A stretch of 64,000 nucleotides of DNA, from assembly GCA_963977425.1 (NCBI GenBank), contig CAXBOO010000004.1, positions 186,001 through 250,000 on the forward strand, written 5' to 3'. Within the stretch, counting starts at the first letter, position 1; every line of letters starts with the position of its first letter. A program made the translations under genes and the position numbers. Of the stretch, positions 17,022 to 26,178 are shown in pieces. Origin of the DNA: CAXBOO01 sp963977425. GTDB lineage: Bacteria > Bacteroidota > Bacteroidia > Flavobacteriales_D > Luteibaculaceae. The notes under the pieces are model-generated. The model saw only the letters and a list, made by a program, of their open reading frames with translations, had not been told where the DNA came from and searched no databases.

Positions 17022-19943
17022 TTATTTTTTCGCGTCTAGCTCTGCAGAGAAATTAACTTTTACTACATCACCTAGCGCTGGAGAAGCGTCGCCTATACTA
17101 AAATCAGTACGGCTAATTTCAAACTCTCCTTCAAATGATACAAACTGACGTTTGAAATCATCTGTGTCAATATTTTGATAACCCAACAATACCATTGGAA
17201 TTGAAACTTCCTTAGTTACGTTTTTGATGGTCATATTACCTGTTGCGATAGCACCATTTGATGACTTCTCAATTTTGGTAGATACAAAAGTGATTTTTGG
17301 GTAATTAGCAACATCAAAGAAATCAGCGCTTTTTAAGTGACCATCTCTGTTTTCGTTTCTAGTGTTGATAGATGCAACATCCAATGACAATGTCAATGAA
17401 GAAGCGTCTAAGTTTTCAGCGTCAAAAACAAATGAACCACCAATAGCATCAAAGCTACCTTTTGATTGAGCTAAGAAGTGACGGATACCGAAGTCAACAT
17501 AAGTGTGAGAAGAGTCGATCATGTAAGTAGCAGCAGGAATACTTGAAATACTCAAAGCAGCAGCCTCTTCAACCTTAATGTTTCCACCTTTCATAGCTTC
17601 AACTTGAGCTTTTACTTCAGCTTCAGTTCCTTTTATGATTTTAGTTTCTTCAGTTTTCTTACCATTTACTTCGCTGATGATGTTTACAGTAGCCGTTGCT
17701 ACTTTACCGTCGATAGACATTTCAACAGAAATTTCTTGAGATATTTCATTGTGATCTCCATCAGAAGCTAAACTATGACCACCTAAAATAGGAGCTACAA
17801 CTAAACCGATCAAACAAGTCAATTTTATCAAGATGTTCATTGATGGTCCTGAAGTGTCTTTGAATGGATCACCAACAGTATCACCAGTTACAGCTGCTTT
17901 ATGAGCATCAGAACCTTTGAAAGTCATTTCTCCGTTGATTTCAACACCAGCTTCGAAAGATTTTTTAGCGTTGTCCCATGCACCACCAGCGTTGTTTTGG
18001 AAGATAGCCCAAAGTACACCTGATACAGTTACACCTGCCATGTAACCACCTAACATTTCAGCAATAGCCATATTGTCCATTCCAAACATCATTGGAACAA
18101 ATGCAATAGCCAATGGGAAACCGATGGTTAATAAACCTGGTAACATCATTTGCTTTAAAGAAGCTTTTGTAGAAATAGCAACACATTTATCGTATTCTGG
18201 TTTTCCTGTTCCTTCCATAATTCCAGCGATTTCGCGGAATTGACGACGAACTTCTTGTACCATTTCCATAGCAGCTTTACCTACAGCATTCATTGCTAAT
18301 GCAGAGAATACTACTGGTACCATACCACCAACAAATAACATAGCCAATACTGGCGCTTTAAAGATGTTGATACCGTCGATACCCGTGAACGTAACGTAAG
18401 CAGCGAATAAAGCCAAAGAAGTAAGAGCAGCTGAAGCAATAGCAAAACCTTTCCCAGTTGCTGCAGTTGTGTTACCAACAGAATCTAAGATGTCCGTTCT
18501 TTCACGAACGATTGGTTCTTGCTCACTCATTTCAGCAATACCACCAGCATTATCAGAAATAGGACCGAAAGCATCAATAGCCAATTGCATAGCGGTAGTA
18601 GCCATCATAGCAGAAGCAGCTAAAGCCACACCGTAGAAACCTGCAAATGCATATGAAGCCCAAATAGCACCAGCAAATAAAAGTACAGATGGGAAAGTAG
18701 AAATCATACCTGTTGCTAAACCAGCAATAATGTTGGTACCAGCACCGGTAGAAGATTGTTGAACAATTTTTAAGATTGGAGCTTTTCCTAATCCTGTGTA
18801 GTATTCAGTAACTGAAGAAATAACAGCTCCTACAAATAAACCTACCATGGTAGCATAGAATACACGCATAGAAGAAATCTCTTGAAGACCCTCTCCAAAG
18901 AATTCCATATTCATAGTTTCAGGAAGCATCCAAGTACAAAGACCAAAACAAGCGATAGCGACTAAGATGATTGAAGTCCAGTTACCGATGTTTAAAGCAC
19001 CCATTACTTGAGCTTCTTTAGCGTCGTTGCTTTTAATTTTAACCAATACAGTACCGATAATAGAAATGATGATACCAACACCAGCAATAGCCATTGGCAA
19101 TAAGATAGGTCCAATACCACCGAAGGCATCAGAAATCATTCCACCCATATCTTTGATAACGTAGTTACCTAAAACCATAGCAGCCAAAACAGTTGCTACA
19201 TAAGAACCAAATAAATCGGCACCCATACCAGCTACATCACCAACGTTGTCACCAACGTTATCAGCAATAGTTGCAGGGTTACGTGGATCATCTTCTGGAA
19301 TACCAGCTTCAACTTTCCCTACAAGGTCAGCTCCAACATCAGCAGCTTTAGTGTATATACCACCACCAACACGTGCAAATAATGCGATAGACTCAGCTCC
19401 TAAAGAGAAACCAGCCAACGTTTCTAAAACAATAGTCATGTCTGCTGTGTTAGACCACACGCCGTCCATGAAATAATTAAAGAAGAAGATGAAGAATGCT
19501 GTAAGACCTAAAACAGCCAAACCAGCAACACCAAGACCCATTACGGTACCACCACCGAAAGAAATTTTCAATGCATTTGGTAAGCTAGTACGAGCAGCTT
19601 GTGTTGTACGAACGTTTGTTTTTGTAGCGATTTTCATACCAATATTTCCTGCGTATGCAGAGAATACAGCACCAAAAATGAATGCTATAACTATTAACCA
19701 GTGTGTAGTAGGCACTACAAAAGACACAACTGCCAATGCAATACTTACAATGATTACAAATACGGTAAGCAATCTGTATTCAGCCTTTAAGAAAGCCAAC
19801 GCGCCCTCATAAATGTGATCTGAAATTTCTTTCATTTTACCGTCTCCGGCATCTTGTTTCATTACCCAAGATTTCTTGATGAGCATGTAAATTAGCCCTA
19901 ATAATGCCATAGCAATTGGCATGTAAATCATCATCGACTCCAT
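17022..19943 (-). CDS. hppA: Membrane ion-pumping pyrophosphatase fused to a YceI-like domain
   Basis: A 973-residue protein. Residues 1-725 are a complete membrane pyrophosphatase with about 16 helices, DDPRNPATIADNVGDNVGD (about 215-235) as the pyrophosphate/Mg site, and acidic GAESIALFARVGGG (about 178-191) near the ion gate. GNTTAATGKG (about 487) has Ala where K+-independent enzymes have Lys, so a K+-dependent type is expected. Residues about 725-800 are a charged linker with beta-like repeats (KVATATVNI). Residues about 803-973 form a YceI-like lipocalin domain (DSSHTYVDFGIRHFL; DGHLKSADFFDVANYP; NMTIKNVTKEVSIPM). In known structures the C-terminus faces the periplasm, the usual home of YceI proteins. 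The reading frame is unbroken. Na+ versus H+ specificity is undecided. Confidence 0.93.
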   Translation of the reverse strand: MESMMIYMPIAMALLGLIYMLIKKSWVMKQDAGDGKMKEISDHIYEGALAFLKAEYRLLTVFVIIVSIALAVVSFVVPTTHWLIVIAFIFGAVFSAYAGNIGMKIATKTNVRTTQAARTSLPNALKISFGGGTVMGLGVAGLAVLGLTAFFIFFFNYFMDGVWSNTADMTIVLETLAGFSLGAESIALFARVGGGIYTKAADVGADLVGKVEAGIPEDDPRNPATIADNVGDNVGDVAGMGADLFGSYVATVLAAMVLGNYVIKDMGGMISDAFGGIGPILLPMAIAGVGIIISIIGTVLVKIKSNDAKEAQVMGALNIGNWTSIILVAIACFGLCTWMLPETMNMEFFGEGLQEISSMRVFYATMVGLFVGAVISSVTEYYTGLGKAPILKIVQQSSTGAGTNIIAGLATGMISTFPSVLLFAGAIWASYAFAGFYGVALAASAMMATTAMQLAIDAFGPISDNAGGIAEMSEQEPIVRERTDILDSVGNTTAATGKGFAIASAALTSLALFAAYVTFTGIDGINIFKAPVLAMLFVGGMVPVVFSALAMNAVGKAAMEMVQEVRRQFREIAGIMEGTGKPEYDKCVAISTKASLKQMMLPGLLTIGFPLAIAFVPMMFGMDNMAIAEMLGGYMAGVTVSGVLWAIFQNNAGGAWDNAKKSFEAGVEINGEMTFKGSDAHKAAVTGDTVGDPFKDTSGPSMNILIKLTCLIGLVVAPILGGHSLASDGDHNEISQEISVEMSIDGKVATATVNIISEVNGKKTEETKIIKGTEAEVKAQVEAMKGGNIKVEEAAALSISSIPAATYMIDSSHTYVDFGIRHFLAQSKGSFDAIGGSFVFDAENLDASSLTLSLDVASINTRNENRDGHLKSADFFDVANYPKITFVSTKIEKSSNGAIATGNMTIKNVTKEVSIPMVLLGYQNIDTDDFKRQFVSFEGEFEISRTDFSIGDASPALGDVVKVNFSAELDAKK

Positions 19944-20046
19944 AGTGTTTGTGTTTACGCCCCATTCAGTTTTCGCAAATGGGTCGGCAAAAATATTCTT
20001 TTTTAAGGAATTATTCTAATTGATCTGTAATATGAAATTGTTACTC

Positions 20047-21024
20047 TTATTTATAACAGATTTCTTTGGTTCTTTTTACTACTGTATCTACGCTTGGGTA
20101 CGCTTCATCAATAAGTGTGGTGGCGAAAGCGAAAGGTGTGTCAGATTGTGTAACACGTACAACAGGTGCATCCAAATAATCGAAAGCATCTTTTTGTATA
20201 CGGTATGCAATCTCAGAAGAAATAGATGCGTAAGGAAACGCTTCTTCTATAATGATACAACGATTGGTTTTCTTAATAGAATTCACAATTGTTTCAACAT
20301 CTAATGGGCGGATTGTACGTAAATCAATAACCTCAGCGTTGATTCCTTCTTTGGTTAATTCTTCGGCAGCAGCATTAGCAACCTTCATTACTTTACCAAA
20401 AGAAATGATGGTAACATCGTTTCCTTCTTTAACAACATCAGCTTTTCCAATAGGAATAAGATATTCTCCTTCTGGAATCATGCCTTTATCTCCGTACATT
20501 TTTTCCGACTCCATAAACAATACAGGGTCGTTGTCGCGAATAGCAGATTTTAATAGTCCTTTTGCGTCGGCAGGATTACTAGGAGTGACCACTTTTAGAC
20601 CTGGAATGTGTGCATACATGCTCTCAAAACTTTGAGAATGCGTTGCCGCCAATTGACCAGCGGTTGCGTTTGGACCTCTAAAAACGATAGGACATGAATA
20701 TTGACCACCACTCATCTGTAAGATTTTTGCTGCGTGGTTTATGATTTGGTCAGATGCCAATACAGCAAAATTCCATGTCATAAATTCAACGATAGGACGT
20801 AAGCCGTTCATTGCAGATCCTACGGCAATACCTGTAAAACCAAGCTCTGCAATAGGTGTGTCTATCACTCGCTTTTCGCCAAACTCGTCGAGCATACCTT
20901 TACTGGCTTTGTAAGCACCGTTGTATTCGGCTACTTCTTCCCCCATTAAATATACTTTTTCATCGCGTCGCATTTCTTCTATCATTGCTTCGCGGATAGC
21001 ATCTCTAAATTGTATCTCTCTCAT
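20047..21024 (-). CDS. pdhB: Pyruvate dehydrogenase E1 component, beta subunit
   Basis: A 325-residue partner of the E1-alpha subunit, forming the alpha2-beta2 thiamine-diphosphate enzyme that decarboxylates pyruvate. MREIQFRDAIREAMIEEM starts at the ATG at 21024; a longer frame from 21075 would add 17 hydrophobic unconserved residues and is rejected. Recognisable parts are the Glu of MGEEVAEYNG (near residue 30), the GSAMNGLRPIVEFM segment, and the transketolase C-terminal domain (VIDLRTIRPLDVE). The gene lies about 13 kb from pdhA and pdhC, a split layout also seen elsewhere in Flavobacteriia. It is upstream of the pyrophosphatase gene on the same strand. Confidence 0.93.
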   Translation of the reverse strand: MREIQFRDAIREAMIEEMRRDEKVYLMGEEVAEYNGAYKASKGMLDEFGEKRVIDTPIAELGFTGIAVGSAMNGLRPIVEFMTWNFAVLASDQIINHAAKILQMSGGQYSCPIVFRGPNATAGQLAATHSQSFESMYAHIPGLKVVTPSNPADAKGLLKSAIRDNDPVLFMESEKMYGDKGMIPEGEYLIPIGKADVVKEGNDVTIISFGKVMKVANAAAEELTKEGINAEVIDLRTIRPLDVETIVNSIKKTNRCIIIEEAFPYASISSEIAYRIQKDAFDYLDAPVVRVTQSDTPFAFATTLIDEAYPSVDTVVKRTKEICYK

Positions 21025-21170
21025 CTGACCAATTAATGTGCGACAAAAATATAAAAGTAACGCTACCAAAATCAAAGAAATAAAAGGAACATAATTCTTC
21101 TATTTTCTTTTTTGACCAAAAGATTAAATAACATTGGTTATTTTCGTGAACTCGAAAAGAAAAATACAAT

Positions 21171-21911
21171 ATGAAAATTCTTGTTTGTATTAGTAAAGCA
21201 CCCGATACTACAACAAAAATCACCTTTACAGATAATAACACCAAGTTCAATAAGGATAAGGTTACTTATATCGTAAACCCTTATGACGAGTGGTATGCGC
21301 TAGTTCGTGCCCTTGAAATTAAAGAGGCGAATGGAGGATCTGTAACAACTATCACAGTAGGAACCAACGAAGATGATGCCATCATCAGAAAAGCATTAGC
21401 CATTGGAGCTGACGATGCTGTTCGTGTAAACGCAGAAGCTGACGATGCTTTTTTCGTAGCCAATCAAATTGCTGAATACGCTAAACAAAATGGTTTTGAT
21501 CTTGTTTTAGCTGGAAAAGAAACTATCGACTATAATGGTAGTGAAGTTGCACCTATGATTGCTGAAATATTAGACGTGCCTAGTGTTACTCAGGTATCTA
21601 AATTGGATGTAGCCGATGGAAAAGCAACCGCTGAACGCGATATTCCTGGTGGAGTAGAAATTGTTGAATTTTCTTTGCCAGCAGTTATTTCTGCTGCAAA
21701 AGGTTTAGCAGAGCAACGCATTCCTAACATGCGAGGCATTATGCAAGCACGTAGCAAAGCGCTAAATGTTATTGAACCATTTAATAACGATAAATTAACC
21801 GAAGTAGTAGAATACAGTTTGCCAGAGGCTAAAGGTGCTTGCACTTATTTCGAAGCCGATCAAATGGATGAATTGGTTAACGCACTACACAACGAAGCAA
21901 AAGTTATATAA
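21171..21911 (+). CDS. etfB: Electron transfer flavoprotein beta subunit
   Basis: A 246-residue AMP-binding subunit of ETF, which takes electrons from acyl-CoA dehydrogenases and passes them to ETF:quinone oxidoreductase. MKILVCISKAPDTTTKITFT opens the protein; VNPYDEWYALVRALEIKE (about 35-52) and LAGKETIDYNGSEVAPMIAE (about 108-127) are diagnostic of FixA/EtfB, and the recognition-loop region near PNMRGIMQARSK (about 188-199) is present. It is divergent from pdhB and is followed after 3 bases by etfA. Confidence 0.95.
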   Translation: MKILVCISKAPDTTTKITFTDNNTKFNKDKVTYIVNPYDEWYALVRALEIKEANGGSVTTITVGTNEDDAIIRKALAIGADDAVRVNAEADDAFFVANQIAEYAKQNGFDLVLAGKETIDYNGSEVAPMIAEILDVPSVTQVSKLDVADGKATAERDIPGGVEIVEFSLPAVISAAKGLAEQRIPNMRGIMQARSKALNVIEPFNNDKLTEVVEYSLPEAKGACTYFEADQMDELVNALHNEAKVI

Positions 21912-21914
21912 GAT

Positions 21915-22883
21915 ATGTCAGTATTAGTATTTGCAGGTCAAGTAGAAAATAAGATTGTAAAGGGTGCTTATGAAGCAACGTTTTACGGAAAAAAATTAGC
22001 CGAACAAATTGGAGGAGATGTTACCGTATTAGCTTATGGAGATGTTTCTGAAGATGATTTGAAATCATTGGGTAACTACGGCGCAAGCAAAGTGGTAGTT
22101 AACAAAACCATGAAAGGTCTTAATCCTTCTTGCGCAACAAAATTTATTGTAGCGAAAGCAGAAGAGTTAGGTGCACAGGTAGTGGTTTTCTCTGCCGATG
22201 CTACAGGAAAAATGGTTGGGCCTAGAGTTTCAGCTCGTTTAAAAGCGGGTATGGTTTCTGGTGCTGTTTCTTTGCCAAACACCGATGGTGGATTTGTGGT
22301 TAAGAAAAACGTATTCTCTGGTAAAGCATTTGCATTCCAAAGCATAAAAACCGATAAGAAAATAATCTCTTTAACTCCGAACAGCATAAAAGCTGAAAAA
22401 ACCGATGCAACTGCAGAAGTTATAGCGGATGTTACAGATTATGGTCAAGGTTCTTATTCTGTAGTGAGTGTAAAAACTCAATCAGGAGATATGGCACCAC
22501 TTCCAGAAGCTGAATTAGTTGTTTCTGCAGGTAGAGGTTTAAAAGGACCTGAAAACTGGGGTATGGTTGAAGATTTAGCAGCAACATTAGGAGCAACAAC
22601 AGCTTGTTCTCGTCCAGTAGCTGATATCGGTTGGAGACCTCACCACGAACACGTAGGCCAAACAGGTATTGCCATTCGCCCTAACTTGTACATAGCTGCA
22701 GGTATTTCAGGTGCGATACAACACTTAGCTGGTGTTAACGGTTCTAAAACCATAGTGGTGATCAATACCGATCCAGAAGCTCCTTTCTTTAAAGCTGCAG
22801 ATTATGGTGTGGTTGGAGACGCCTTCGAGGTTTTACCTAAACTTAACGAAGCGTTCAAAAAATTCAAAGCGGAAAACGCTTAA
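21915..22883 (+). CDS. etfA: Electron transfer flavoprotein alpha subunit
   Basis: A 322-residue FAD-binding subunit of ETF. The C-terminal FAD domain shows VVSAGRGLKGPENW (about 195-208), CSRPVADIGWRPHHEHVGQTG (about 229-249, arginine and His near the flavin), and INTDPEAPFFKAADYGVVGD (about 284-303), all ETF-alpha signatures. It forms an operon with etfB and ends at a strong terminator. The acyl-CoA dehydrogenase at the window start is a likely partner. Confidence 0.95.
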   Translation: MSVLVFAGQVENKIVKGAYEATFYGKKLAEQIGGDVTVLAYGDVSEDDLKSLGNYGASKVVVNKTMKGLNPSCATKFIVAKAEELGAQVVVFSADATGKMVGPRVSARLKAGMVSGAVSLPNTDGGFVVKKNVFSGKAFAFQSIKTDKKIISLTPNSIKAEKTDATAEVIADVTDYGQGSYSVVSVKTQSGDMAPLPEAELVVSAGRGLKGPENWGMVEDLAATLGATTACSRPVADIGWRPHHEHVGQTGIAIRPNLYIAAGISGAIQHLAGVNGSKTIVVINTDPEAPFFKAADYGVVGDAFEVLPKLNEAFKKFKAENA

Positions 22884-22905
22884 TCATTAAGAACTAATTA
22901 TTATA

Positions 22906-22932
22906 AATCCCTGATGTTCTCAGGGATTTTTT
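22906..22932 (+). terminator. Terminator of etfBA
   Basis: A perfect 9-bp stem AATCCCTGA / TCAGGGATT with a 5-nt loop, followed by a T-run, 22 bases after the etfA stop. Confidence 0.88.
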
Positions 22933-22943
22933 ATTTTTCAGAT

Positions 22944-23510
22944 ATGGATAAAGTCTTAGTAAGCATTAGTGATATATCCAAGCTTTCTACCAATACAGAA
23001 AGTTTTATTATTACTCTGCGCGACGAATCGGGCAAGCTTGCTTTGCATTTGGTGTTATCTATTTTTGAGGCCCAATTGGTATCAGCATTGCTTGAAAAAA
23101 TACCTTTTAAGCGCCCAATGTGGTACAGTCATTTTGAGTCAATTTTTTCGGCTTTTGATGTTAGTTTGGATGAAGTATACATCCGCGATTTTATGGAAGG
23201 CGTTTACTACAGTAGTTTGGTTGTAAGTGGCGACAATAAAACATTGGAATTCGATAGCCGCCCATCCGATTCAATCATTTTAGCATTGCACATGGGTAAA
23301 CCAATTTATGTCGATAAAAAATTGCTCATCGGAAACAAAGAAAGTATCGGCGATATTGAAGAAGAAGACACAAAGAAAAAACCTGAAGCTATAGTCAATG
23401 TTGCTGAAAAAATTGTGCAACTTAAAGCGGAATTAGAAAATGCTTTGGATGTAGAAGATTATGAGAAAGCCGCTCAGATTCGTGATGAAATTGAAAAATT
23501 AGAGGGCTGA
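22944..23510 (+). CDS. Bifunctional nuclease (BFN/DUF151) domain protein with UvrB/UvrC motif
   Basis: A 188-residue cytoplasmic protein. The N-terminal BFN (DUF151) domain spans about residues 1-125 and includes RPMWYSHFESIF and FDSRPSDSIILALHMGKPI, the classic DUF151 signature. The C-terminal 45 residues are a coiled UvrB/UvrC-interaction motif (VQLKAELENALDVEDYEKAA). I start at the ATG at 22944 because a TTG/ATG earlier frame start at 22914 lies inside the etfA terminator. Members have been called bifunctional RNase/DNase, but the activity is unproven for most. It sits 68 bases upstream of thyA-folA. Confidence 0.85.
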   Translation: MDKVLVSISDISKLSTNTESFIITLRDESGKLALHLVLSIFEAQLVSALLEKIPFKRPMWYSHFESIFSAFDVSLDEVYIRDFMEGVYYSSLVVSGDNKTLEFDSRPSDSIILALHMGKPIYVDKKLLIGNKESIGDIEEEDTKKKPEAIVNVAEKIVQLKAELENALDVEDYEKAAQIRDEIEKLEG

Positions 23511-23578
23511 CTATAACATGATTAATGCTCCAACGTTTTGTTTGCATCTTTCAAAAACCTTAGATTCTATAAGAGCTA

Positions 23579-24373
23579 ATGAAAAATTATTTAGAACTAT
23601 TAAAGTTAATAAGCCAAGAGGGAACTCAAAAAGGCGATAGAACTGGAACGGGTACTGTATCTGTTTTTGGGCATCAATCTCGTTACAATTTAGCTGAAGG
23701 TTTTCCTGTATTAACGACTAAAAAACTGCACTTAAAAAGCATCATTCACGAATTGCTTTGGTTTATTAGTGGTAGTACCAATATTGCGTATTTAAAAGAA
23801 AATGGTGTGCGAATATGGGATGAATGGGCCGATGAAAACGGTGATTTAGGCCCTGTTTACGGTGCGCAATGGAGAAGTTGGGCTGGTGCTAATGGCGAAA
23901 CTGTTGATCAACTTAAAAACGTTATTGACGGAATCAAAAACAATCCAAATTCTAGACGACACATTATCAGCGCATGGAATGTGCCTCAAATTGAAAATAT
24001 GGCTTTGCCACCTTGCCATTGTTTGTTTCAATTTTATGTAGCAGATGGAAAATTGTCGTGCCAATTGTATCAAAGAAGTGCCGATGTATTTTTAGGTGTA
24101 CCTTTTAATATTGCTTCTTATGCCTTGCTAACAATGATGGTTGCACAAGTCTGTGATTTAAAAGTTGGCGATTTTATTCACACTTTAGGCGATGCTCACT
24201 TATACAATAACCATTTAGAGCAAACGGCTTTACAATTAACAAGAACGCCAAAAAAATTGCCTACAATGGAAATTAATCCTAATGTGAAGAATATTGAAGA
24301 TTTCACTTTTGAGGATTTCAAATTAGTAGGATACGATCCAGATCCACACATTAAAGCCTCTGTGAGCGTTTAA
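23579..24373 (+). CDS. thyA: Thymidylate synthase ThyA
   Basis: Methylates dUMP to dTMP using methylene-tetrahydrofolate. The 264-residue protein is full length, with KGDRTGTGTVSVFG (near 18-31) for phosphate binding, the nucleophilic Cys in PPCHCLFQF (about residues 144-152), RSADVFLGVPFNIASYA, and GDAHLYNNH near 203. Its 3' end is one base from the folA start, so the product dihydrofolate is recycled by the partner enzyme made from the same transcript. Confidence 0.97.
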   Translation: MKNYLELLKLISQEGTQKGDRTGTGTVSVFGHQSRYNLAEGFPVLTTKKLHLKSIIHELLWFISGSTNIAYLKENGVRIWDEWADENGDLGPVYGAQWRSWAGANGETVDQLKNVIDGIKNNPNSRRHIISAWNVPQIENMALPPCHCLFQFYVADGKLSCQLYQRSADVFLGVPFNIASYALLTMMVAQVCDLKVGDFIHTLGDAHLYNNHLEQTALQLTRTPKKLPTMEINPNVKNIEDFTFEDFKLVGYDPDPHIKASVSV

Positions 24374-24374
24374 T

Positions 24375-24866
24375 ATGATAAAGTTTAGTGCAATAGCTGC
24401 AGTAGGTCAGAATATGGAATTGGGTGCTGGAAACGATTTGTTATGGCATTTGCCCGATGACTTTAAGTTCTTTAAAGCCACTACTATGGGTGCCCCAATT
24501 ATTATGGGACGTAAAACTTTCGAATCCATTGGTAAACCATTGCCAGGAAGAAAAAATATTGTTTTAACTCGCGATACTAATTGGAGTGCTGAAGGAGTGG
24601 AATGTTTTGCTTCTATTGAAGAAATGGCTACGAGTTTAAATTCAGATCTAGAACATTTTGTAATAGGTGGTGCTCAGATATATAAGCAATTTTTGCCTTT
24701 AGTTTCAACAGTATATCTAACACATGTAAAAGCTAAGTTCGAATCAGCTGATGCTTTTTTTCCAGAAATAGAAAGTGCTAAGTGGGCAACTGCTTTAATT
24801 TCAGATCATGCACAAGACGAGAAGCATAAATTTGCTTTTAGTATTATGAAATACACTCGAAAATAA
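24375..24866 (+). CDS. folA: Dihydrofolate reductase FolA
   Basis: Reduces dihydrofolate to tetrahydrofolate with NADPH. The 163-residue protein has the N-terminal AAVGQNMELGAGNDLLWHLP (Met20-like loop, catalytic Asp in LPDDFKFFK, about 28-36), IIMGRKTFESIGKPLPGRKN (about 43-62) for NADPH, and FVIGGAQIYKQFLP near 94. Length is normal for bacterial DHFR. Operon with thyA (1-base spacing). It converges on murF with one base between the two stop codons and no obvious terminator. Confidence 0.96.
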   Translation: MIKFSAIAAVGQNMELGAGNDLLWHLPDDFKFFKATTMGAPIIMGRKTFESIGKPLPGRKNIVLTRDTNWSAEGVECFASIEEMATSLNSDLEHFVIGGAQIYKQFLPLVSTVYLTHVKAKFESADAFFPEIESAKWATALISDHAQDEKHKFAFSIMKYTRK

Positions 24867-24867
24867 T

Positions 24868-26115
24868 CTACAAGTACTCAATTAGAGCTTCTAGTTTTTG
24901 AGAGCGACTTCCCTTCAATAATATCAGTTTCCCGGATAAACTTTTACAGAAATCAATCAATTTGATATCTGAACTGGACGTATAATGTTGGTCTAAATCA
25001 TGGCTAAAAGGGGCGTAACCAGCTCCAATATATACTACGTTCAACTCTAAGCTTTTGCAAAGATTGATAAGGGCTAAATGCTCATCATCCGAATGAATGC
25101 CTAATTCGGCCATGGTGCCTAAAAGTGCAATTTTATTACCTTTTACAATGTTCGAAAAGTCTGTTATTGCTGCGTGCATGCTGCTTGGATTTGCATTGTA
25201 AGCATCAAGTATCAGCTCGTTTTTCTCTGTTGTAAGTTTTTGTGAACGGTTGTTACTTGGTTGATAATTGCTGATCGCATTTTGAATGTTTTGTTCGGAT
25301 ATCCCAAAATATTTCCCTACGGTAATTGCTGCCTCTATATTGGGCGCATTTACATTGCCTACCAAATTCGATTTATAATGTTTTTGGTCTTTGATTATAT
25401 TACAATAAAAGGAATCAAATAATCCATAACTAGTATTGAAAAAAGTGTGGCTATTCGGCGGAGAAACTCTCAAGTATTTGTCTTGATAATTCACAAAACA
25501 ATGTCCGCCATTTTTGGATACAAAATCGAATAATTCTTGTTTGCTTTTGGCAATAATATCTTGTGATCCGAATCCCTCTAAATGTGCTTTGCCAATGTTG
25601 GTAATGAGGGCATAATTTGGTTCTGCAATAAGACTCAATTGTTCTATTTCAAATTCATGATTGGCACCCATTTCAATGATAGCCATATCATGTTCCTCTG
25701 TAATTTTTAGAAGTGTTAATGGAACGCCTATGTGGTTGTTGAAGTTGCCTTCAGTACTCAATACGTTATAGTTTTCAGACAATACCGCATGAAGCAATTC
25801 TTTGGTCGTAGTTTTGCCATTGCTACCTGTAAGAGCAAAAATCTTTTTACCCCAATCTTTTCGGTGGTAATTGGCTAATAATTGTAAAGTTTCAAGAGTG
25901 TTATTTACAAGAATGTATTGGTCAGATGTTTTGAATTCTGGATCGTCAATAACGGCATAAGCTGCACCGTTTTCAATAGCTTTTTTTGCGAATTTATTGC
26001 CATTAAAATTGGCTCCACTTAAAGCAAAAAACAAACAATCGGTAAATAGAGTTCTTGTGTCTGTACAAACTCCCGATGTGTTTTTAAATAGGTTGTGTAA
26101 TTCTTGGATGGTCAT
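24868..26115 (-). CDS. murF: UDP-N-acetylmuramoyl-tripeptide--D-alanyl-D-alanine ligase MurF
   Basis: The last cytoplasmic amino-acid ligase of peptidoglycan precursor synthesis, adding D-Ala-D-Ala to UDP-MurNAc-tripeptide. The 415-residue Mur ligase has an N-terminal uridine-binding region, the ATP loop ALTGSNGKTTTKE (about 93-105), EMGANHEFEIEQL near 145, and DAYNANPSSMHAAI near 305. It lies immediately downstream of gldJ on the same strand, separated by a terminator hairpin. MurF next to gldJ is a neighbourhood I recall from other Bacteroidota, although I could not check it here. Confidence 0.95.
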   Translation of the reverse strand: MTIQELHNLFKNTSGVCTDTRTLFTDCLFFALSGANFNGNKFAKKAIENGAAYAVIDDPEFKTSDQYILVNNTLETLQLLANYHRKDWGKKIFALTGSNGKTTTKELLHAVLSENYNVLSTEGNFNNHIGVPLTLLKITEEHDMAIIEMGANHEFEIEQLSLIAEPNYALITNIGKAHLEGFGSQDIIAKSKQELFDFVSKNGGHCFVNYQDKYLRVSPPNSHTFFNTSYGLFDSFYCNIIKDQKHYKSNLVGNVNAPNIEAAITVGKYFGISEQNIQNAISNYQPSNNRSQKLTTEKNELILDAYNANPSSMHAAITDFSNIVKGNKIALLGTMAELGIHSDDEHLALINLCKSLELNVVYIGAGYAPFSHDLDQHYTSSSDIKLIDFCKSLSGKLILLKGSRSQKLEALIEYL

Positions 26116-26121
26116 GTATAA

Positions 26122-26153
26122 AAAAAGCCTCAGGTTTTATACCCGAGGCTTTT
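26122..26153 (-). terminator. Terminator after gldJ
   Basis: On the minus strand AAAAGCCTCGGGT pairs with ACCTGAGGCTTTT (one mismatch) around a 5-nt loop and runs into T residues. It lies between the gldJ stop and the murF start, so murF may be partly insulated. Confidence 0.75.
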
Positions 26154-26178
26154 AAAAGTATCAATTATTTGTAAGAAA

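Noticed and set aside
20047..21024. Loss of PDH integrity because E1-beta is separated
   Set aside because: A split of pdhB from pdhA-pdhC occurs in other Flavobacteriia; all three subunits are intact here.
21024..21075. 17-residue extension of PDH E1-beta
   Set aside because: It is hydrophobic, unconserved and precedes the usual MREIQFRDAI start.
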